Assembly (NCBI GenBank): GCA_002709505.1 | Contig: PARB01000030.1 | Location: 55,816 to 119,815, forward strand | DNA: 64,000 bases | Origin: Paracoccaceae bacterium | GTDB taxonomy: Bacteria > Pseudomonadota > Alphaproteobacteria > Rhizobiales > Stappiaceae | Direction of reading: 5' to 3' | In this document: positions 60,501 to 64,000 of the stretch, in pieces | Numbering within the stretch: position 1 is the first letter of the stretch | Layout: every line of letters starts with the position of its first letter | Notes under the pieces: model-generated | The model's database searches: none | Told to the model about the DNA's origin: nothing | Seen by the model: only the letters and a program-made list of their open reading frames with translations | Made by a program: the position numbers and the translations under genes

Positions 60501-61115
60501 CTGGAAATCGTAGTGATTTAGGACATCCTCTAAATCCGTTTGTGCCGAATGGTCATAGTGCAGAACGCCAGAGTAATCGAACACAAGAGAATACGGTGTC
60601 GTGTGGATGGCACCCAATTGGGCGGAGCGGACAAATCCATCTTCTACACGAGCATAGGCAATGTTCTTTTTCTTCAAATACGACAAAAGAAAATAAGGTT
60701 CATTATAACCCCAAATATATACGATTTTTGGCTTCTCAATCATCGCTCGAATAACGCCGGCGAAAAAGAAATAATTTTTCTTCATCGGCGCAAAAGCGCA
60801 TCTGTAATCGGAAAGGAAGTCTGCTACAAAACCAAATTTCCAGTCATTAAAACCAACCAACAGGGCGATGGGCTTCTTCCCACCTGGCTCCTTCCAGCTT
60901 TCCCCGACCAAAAACATCTCCTCAAGCCCGACCGGCGCTGGAGACAGTTCATGCGGATTGATCAGCGTGTAAGGGTACTCGTACTTGTCAGTTTTTCCCT
61001 GCCTTCTGATACGAAGGATGGCGCTCCGCAGGAACGTCTTGATCCGTTCTGGCTCGCCAAACTTATCTTGGAGGGAGGTGCGAAAGAACTTCTGAATGAC
61101 GCTCAGGTCTGCCAT
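57579..61115 (-). CDS. KpsC-like capsule glycosyltransferase fused to TPRs and a C-terminal GT-B-like domain
   Basis: 1178 aa. Residues about 80-400 are a capsule-synthesis (KpsC/WcbA, PF05159-like) domain: [10 protein letters not shown] near 157, YRPHPE at 289-294 and [30 protein letters not shown] near 337-366, typical of beta-Kdo transferases. Residues about 580-840 form TPR-like helices ([33 protein letters not shown]). Residues about 860-1150 resemble the TPR-linked GT-B module of glycan or protein glycosyltransferases ([54 protein letters not shown]). No transmembrane segment. It is the first gene of the operon that also makes the presumed CMP-sugar. Cytoplasmic transfer to a lipid or a protein such as flagellin is possible. 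Confidence 0.87.
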   Translation of the reverse strand: [1178 protein letters not shown]

Positions 61116-61850
61116 GGCAGGATCACAATATCTTTCTAACTAGGGAGAAAGCATTGGCTGCTTTCATCAATTTGACCGGCGCTACGTCCAGCGACAGAAG
61201 CGGTTGTAAAGCATTTTGAGCGGCCCTAGTCCTTCGGCGCATCCTTCCACTATAGCCCGTGCTTTAGCATGGAGTGGCACCCGAAGCGACTCGGCGGTCA
61301 TCCGCGCACCATCCCGTGAGCCTCGTAGAGAGCGGCTCGCTCTTGGCCAAATAGGCTTGCGAATGCAGAAACAAATCAAGCATGGCAGACTCCCATACCA
61401 TCCTGGATCACACTCCGCCATTCAATACAAATCAACAGGGCCCAAGCCTAGCGACAACAACACCGATTTCACCTCTGTCGCAATCCTGGAATTCGCTGAT
61501 CGGCATAGGAACAATTAGCATCTTATCGCTCCGGGTAAGCCGATACAGAATGCGTTCATTGAATCATTTGACGGCAGGCTCAGGGACGATAGGCTCAACC
61601 TGTTCCCAAGCCGATCCGATTCCCGTATCGCCTTAACGTAGTGGCGAGCTGATTAAAACGCCAAACGCCCACACTCGCGGCTAGGCTGGCCCACCCTAAC
61701 TGAATACGCCAAGACCTTTACCCGGCGCCGGGTCCATGGGCGACGCCCAATGGCCAGATCCTCGCCAATCCCCTTTCTTCCATCACGCTCAACCGGGCCA
61801 ACACAACGCCCGGAGTCTACGTCACACCAAATATAAAGAGGAGGGCAACA
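61116..61850. other. Gene-free spacer between glycan operon and prophage lysis genes
   Basis: About 735 bases. ORFs at 61182-61421 (-) and 61216-61518 (+) lack SD sites and family features and may be remnants. It must hold the promoter of the glycan operon (minus strand) but no clear element was seen. A perfect 14-bp palindrome ACCCGGCGCCGGGT lies at 61720-61733. The prophage boundary is probably in this spacer. Confidence 0.45.
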
Positions 61851-62180
61851 TCACCCCGCCCTATCACCACCGCCTCCCCCATTCCGCGTAAGCACCTGAT
61901 CGATCCGGCGGTTGAGTTCCGCCTGCCCCTGCCGAATGTCCATCAAGAGCTCACGTAACGCATCTTGAGACCGGTCGTGATCGTCGCGACGCACATACTC
62001 ATCACGAACGCGGTTTATCCGCTCGTGGAGTCGGTCATCACCTTCGCGCGAATGGCGAAGCGCATCCTCGTCTCCTTTTCGGATAGTTGCCAGCATGTGA
62101 CGATCCCGCATCAGCAACCCTCCAATGACGGTTGCAATACCGATCGCTACGGTGACAATCCACTTAAGATCATCTCCCAT
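61851..62180 (-). CDS. Membrane-anchored coiled-coil protein, holin-like phage protein
   Basis: 109 aa from ATG 62180 (MGDDLKWIVTVAIGIATVIGGLLM), with GGGGAC six bases upstream; its first base overlaps the o-spanin stop (TGATG). One N-terminal transmembrane helix is followed by a long charged helical region (GDEDALRHSREGDDRLHERINRVRDEY ... LLMDIRQGQAELNRRIDQVL) and a glycine-rich end. Similar proteins in alphaproteobacterial prophages are annotated as holin-associated or hypothetical. It is the last gene of the lysis block. A pinholin or accessory role is possible. Confidence 0.7.
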   Translation of the reverse strand: MGDDLKWIVTVAIGIATVIGGLLMRDRHMLATIRKGDEDALRHSREGDDRLHERINRVRDEYVRRDDHDRSQDALRELLMDIRQGQAELNRRIDQVLTRNGGGGGDRAG

Positions 62181-62452
62181 CACTGTCCCCGCTCCCCATG
62201 CCGCCGGCATTCCGGCCCGGTCCACACCTGCGCGTTGCACAGCCCCGCCGCCGTGACATCGATCTTGCGTTGATCCCGCGCCGTCGCGCCGCGCGCGCCG
62301 ATCAGATCGGTGCCGACGACGACGCGGATCGTCTCACGGATCTCGGCTTTCGCACCGACCGGTGCCGTGGTCATACAACCCGCCATCGTCAAGGCAGCGC
62401 CGAATAGCGTCGCGGCCGTCACGAGCCGCGTTCTTGAGGTCTTCCATGTCAT
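62180..62452 (-). CDS. o-spanin-like (Rz1) small lipoprotein
   Basis: 90 aa from ATG 62452 (MTWKTSRTRLVTAATLFGAALTMAGCMTTA), with GGAG seven bases upstream. The lipobox (TMAGC) gives a lipidated Cys near residue 26, and the mature part is short. The gene overlaps the i-spanin gene by 119 bases in another frame, the classic Rz/Rz1 arrangement. By family it would form the outer-membrane half of a spanin that fuses the membranes at phage lysis. Confidence 0.75.
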   Translation of the reverse strand: MTWKTSRTRLVTAATLFGAALTMAGCMTTAPVGAKAEIRETIRVVVGTDLIGARGATARDQRKIDVTAAGLCNAQVWTGPECRRHGERGQ

Positions 62453-62633
62453 CTTTCGTCTCCTGCGCAGCCTCTTCGACAGCCTCGTTTCCCACCCGCC
62501 ATTCGGCAATCTCGACGTAAGCCCACAGCGCCAGCATCCCGGCGAGCACCAGCGCCGGCCAGCGCAACGCCGGCACCTTCCAGACCGTCGCCAGGACCGT
62601 CAGCAGCGCGCTCACGTCCAGCCCTCGAACCAC
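62334..62633 (-). CDS. i-spanin-like (Rz) protein
   Basis: 99 aa. One N-terminal transmembrane segment (WPALVLAGMLALWAYVEIA) is followed by a charged helical periplasmic part (VEEAAQETKDDMEDLKNAARDGRDAIRRCLDDG), the expected Rz layout. It follows the endolysin gene, overlapping it by 22 bases, and its 3' part overlaps the lipoprotein gene. Sequence is not close to lambda Rz, so the call rests on topology, position and overlap. Confidence 0.75.
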   Translation of the reverse strand: MVRGLDVSALLTVLATVWKVPALRWPALVLAGMLALWAYVEIAEWRVGNEAVEEAAQETKDDMEDLKNAARDGRDAIRRCLDDGGLYDHGTGRCESRDP

Positions 62634-63520
62634 CGCCGCACCGGCGCCGGCAGGCTGTCCCGGATCCGACCCCGGTTCGCCCAGGCGAGATAGGCGAGCA
62701 GGATCACGACGCCGGTGGTGCCGAGCGCATAGATGATCGTGGTCCAGTCGATGCCGACGGTCTCCTCGAGCGCCACGCCGGCAGCTCCGACGCCGCCGAC
62801 GACGCCCGTACCGCCCTTAGCCGCCGTCTTGCGCTCAAGCGCCCGCTTTGCCGTGGCGCGCGTTGCCGGGCCGAAAATGCCGTCAACGACCAGCGGCGGG
62901 TGGTGCGCCCGCTGAAACGCCTTCGTCGCGGCGCGCATGTCGCTGACGTCGTGCCCGAGCCGCCGCAGCAGCTCCGCATCCTCATGCGTCTGGTCGATGG
63001 AATCGGTCTTGCCGAGATCGCGCGGCGCCGGGCCGACGCCGATGTACTCGCCGGTCTCGAGCAGATGCGCCTCTTCCTTCCGCCGGCGCACCAGTCCGGG
63101 CAGACGGCGACCGCCGGCCGTGTTGTAGTTGTCGCGGAGGATCGCGGCCGCGCGCTGCACGTTGCCCGCCTTCAGCGCCTGCGCCCACCGCCATTTCAGC
63201 GCGCCGGGCCCAAGGTTATAGGTGACCGAACAAGCCGCATCGAACTGGTACTGCGGCAGCGGGCCGAAGGCTTGGCGGACCGCCGCGCCATACTCCTCGG
63301 CGATCAGCGCGCGCAACACCTGCAGCGCGCCATCCTTGGTGATCCGATCGCCCATCCGCAGGTCGCGGCCGTAGCGACCGCGCCACCATGCGGCGAAGAC
63401 CCGGCTGCGCATGGTGAAGCCGTAGCCGATGGTGAGCACACCGACCGGATCCCGGTAGGCGCTGGACACAAAGCCTTCGTGCCCGGCGATGAACGCCAGG
63501 CCGCTTTCGCTGATTTTCAT
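62612..63520 (-). CDS. Phage endolysin: GH24 muramidase with peptidoglycan-binding domain and C-terminal TM
   Basis: 302 aa, ATG 63520. Residues about 1-150 are GH24 (T4-type lysozyme): catalytic Glu in AGHEGFVSSAYRDPVGVLTIGYGFT, with Asp and Thr of the E-D-T triad, then FDAACSVTYNLGPGALKWRW. Residues about 180-240 are a PG_binding_1-like repeat (LLRRLGHDVSDMRAATKAFQRAHHPPLVVDGIFGPATRATAKRAL). A C-terminal transmembrane helix (TTIIYALGTTGVVILLAYLAWA) precedes a basic tail. It cleaves murein for host lysis. Membrane anchoring at the C-terminus is less usual than an N-terminal signal anchor. Confidence 0.92.
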   Translation of the reverse strand: MKISESGLAFIAGHEGFVSSAYRDPVGVLTIGYGFTMRSRVFAAWWRGRYGRDLRMGDRITKDGALQVLRALIAEEYGAAVRQAFGPLPQYQFDAACSVTYNLGPGALKWRWAQALKAGNVQRAAAILRDNYNTAGGRRLPGLVRRRKEEAHLLETGEYIGVGPAPRDLGKTDSIDQTHEDAELLRRLGHDVSDMRAATKAFQRAHHPPLVVDGIFGPATRATAKRALERKTAAKGGTGVVGGVGAAGVALEETVGIDWTTIIYALGTTGVVILLAYLAWANRGRIRDSLPAPVRRWFEGWT

Positions 63521-63543
63521 GGGAACGCCCTTTCGTCAGGCAC

Positions 63544-63567
63544 AAAAAAAGCCGCCGGTAAGGCAGC
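63544..63567 (-). terminator. Rho-independent terminator upstream of the endolysin gene
   Basis: On the minus strand GCTGCC-TTACC-GGCGGC (one G-U pair) is followed by seven T. It lies between the 91-aa phage gene and the endolysin gene, so lysis genes probably have their own promoter or depend on readthrough. Confidence 0.8.
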
Positions 63568-63595
63568 TCATCGTGGTCGGTGATGTGTGGTCCGC

Positions 63596-63871
63596 TCAGC
63601 GCGCGGGCTTGCCCGCCTTGCCGGCCTTGCCGGCCATCGGCTCGCCGGACACCTCGCCCCGCGCCTCGGCAAGTGTGGCCTCCAACTTGGCGACCTTCTT
63701 TTTCAGCTCGGCGATCTGCTCCTCGGCCACGACCTTCTGCGCCTCGGCCACGGCGAGCGCGCCAGCCGTGTTCTGCGCGTACGATCGGATGAGGGTATCC
63801 ATTGAATGCCCCGCTTGGTACCCGGCCTGAATCCGCAGCGACTGGAGGTCAATCTGGTTCGTGTCGGTCAT
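63596..63871 (-). CDS. Small coiled-coil phage protein (91 aa)
   Basis: 91 aa from ATG 63871 (MTDTNQIDLQSLRIQAGYQAGHSMDTLI), with GAGGAC six bases upstream; the track start is 27 codons earlier. The middle is a coiled coil (AVAEAQKVVAEEQIAELKKKVAKLEATLAEA) and the tail is Lys/Gly/Ala-rich. No family recognised. It lies between the preceding phage gene (31 bases away) and the endolysin, so a structural or lysis-timing role cannot be distinguished. Confidence 0.7.
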   Translation of the reverse strand: MTDTNQIDLQSLRIQAGYQAGHSMDTLIRSYAQNTAGALAVAEAQKVVAEEQIAELKKKVAKLEATLAEARGEVSGEPMAGKAGKAGKPAR

Positions 63872-63902
63872 TGTCTGTCCTCTGTGTGGTTCGAGGTGTC
63901 TG

Positions 63903-64000
63903 TCAGGCCCAGGGCGCGGCGCGCGCGACCGGCGGGTTTTTCCGGACCTCAATCTGCTCAGCGATGATGGCCTTATGCTCGTCGACGTCGAGCGTGCCGG
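63903..64000 (-). CDS. C-terminal end of a further phage gene (partial)
   Basis: The minus-strand frame is open from the window edge to a TGA at 63903. It gives 31 residues (GTLDVDEHKAIIAEQIEVRK then NPPVARAAPWA), too few for a family call. It has the same orientation as the lysis block and is separated from the next gene by 31 bases. Confidence 0.55.
   Translation of the reverse strand, partial: GTLDVDEHKAIIAEQIEVRKNPPVARAAPWA

Noticed and set aside
61182-61518. Opposed ORFs of 79 and 100 aa in the spacer before the prophage
   Set aside because: Neither has an SD or recognisable sequence. At most they are remnants.

Overview
The window is high-GC bacterial chromosome from an alphaproteobacterium, most likely a marine or soil member of the Hyphomicrobiales (Rhizobiales, Stappiaceae-like). 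That is an inference from gene content: a Tat-exported TIGR03808-type beta-helix protein, a homospermidine synthase beside a group-IV ornithine/lysine decarboxylase with a probable speF-type leader RNA, an Fdh1-type two-subunit NAD-linked formate dehydrogenase, and a globin-coupled chemoreceptor. No rRNA, insertion sequence or CRISPR array was seen. Two tRNA genes (Gln-UUG, Pro-CGG) are present.

Layout. 1-10 kb: the end of a HerA-like ATPase, an inverse autotransporter with a beta-helix passenger, an M20 dipeptidase, a LOG-family hydrolase, a haloacid dehalogenase, a branched-chain aminotransferase, an MFS exporter, a GNAT and a LuxR-type regulator. 10-20 kb: a DUF1131 lipoprotein behind tandem palindromes, a GGDEF-EAL protein, the TIGR03808 protein, a coupled asparaginase/aminotransferase pair, and the polyamine pair hss/odc. 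20-31 kb: an EF-hand, Met/Gln-repeat periplasmic protein divergent from a two-component system, a PilZ protein, malate synthase G, a DMT exporter and a CPA1 antiporter fused to a cyclic-nucleotide-binding domain. 31-36 kb: an NtrC-type regulator, a BTAD/SARP-type regulator and about 1.4 kb without a credible protein gene but with two strong terminators. 36-44 kb: a LysR regulator, the formate dehydrogenase operon with an embedded GNAT, and the globin-coupled chemoreceptor. 44-50 kb: a LysR-controlled catabolic-looking operon of an aconitase-type dehydratase (leuCD-like), an alpha/beta hydrolase and a DASS carboxylate transporter.

From tRNA-Pro (50422-50498) onward the sequence changes character. 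GC is visibly lower, small orphan genes appear, and there is a LuxR-LuxI quorum-sensing pair with two small unannotated proteins. After these comes a tightly coupled four-gene glycan operon: a KpsC-like transferase fused to TPRs and a GT-B-like domain, a NeuB-SAF-SpsF fusion, an aldo/keto reductase and an SDR. The window ends inside a prophage lysis block: endolysin, overlapping i-/o-spanins, a holin-like protein and two further small phage genes.

The most promising material for something undescribed is 50.5-61.1 kb, a candidate island joining acyl-homoserine-lactone signalling to a nonulosonate/Kdo-type surface glycan made by unusual multidomain fusion enzymes. Further leads are palindromic operators near 10.7, 44.1, 51.6 and 52.6 kb, the speF-type leader near 20.3 kb, and the two orphan terminators at 35.8 and 36.2 kb. 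Start sites were chosen by eye from Shine-Dalgarno spacing and family N-termini. No alignment or database search was run.
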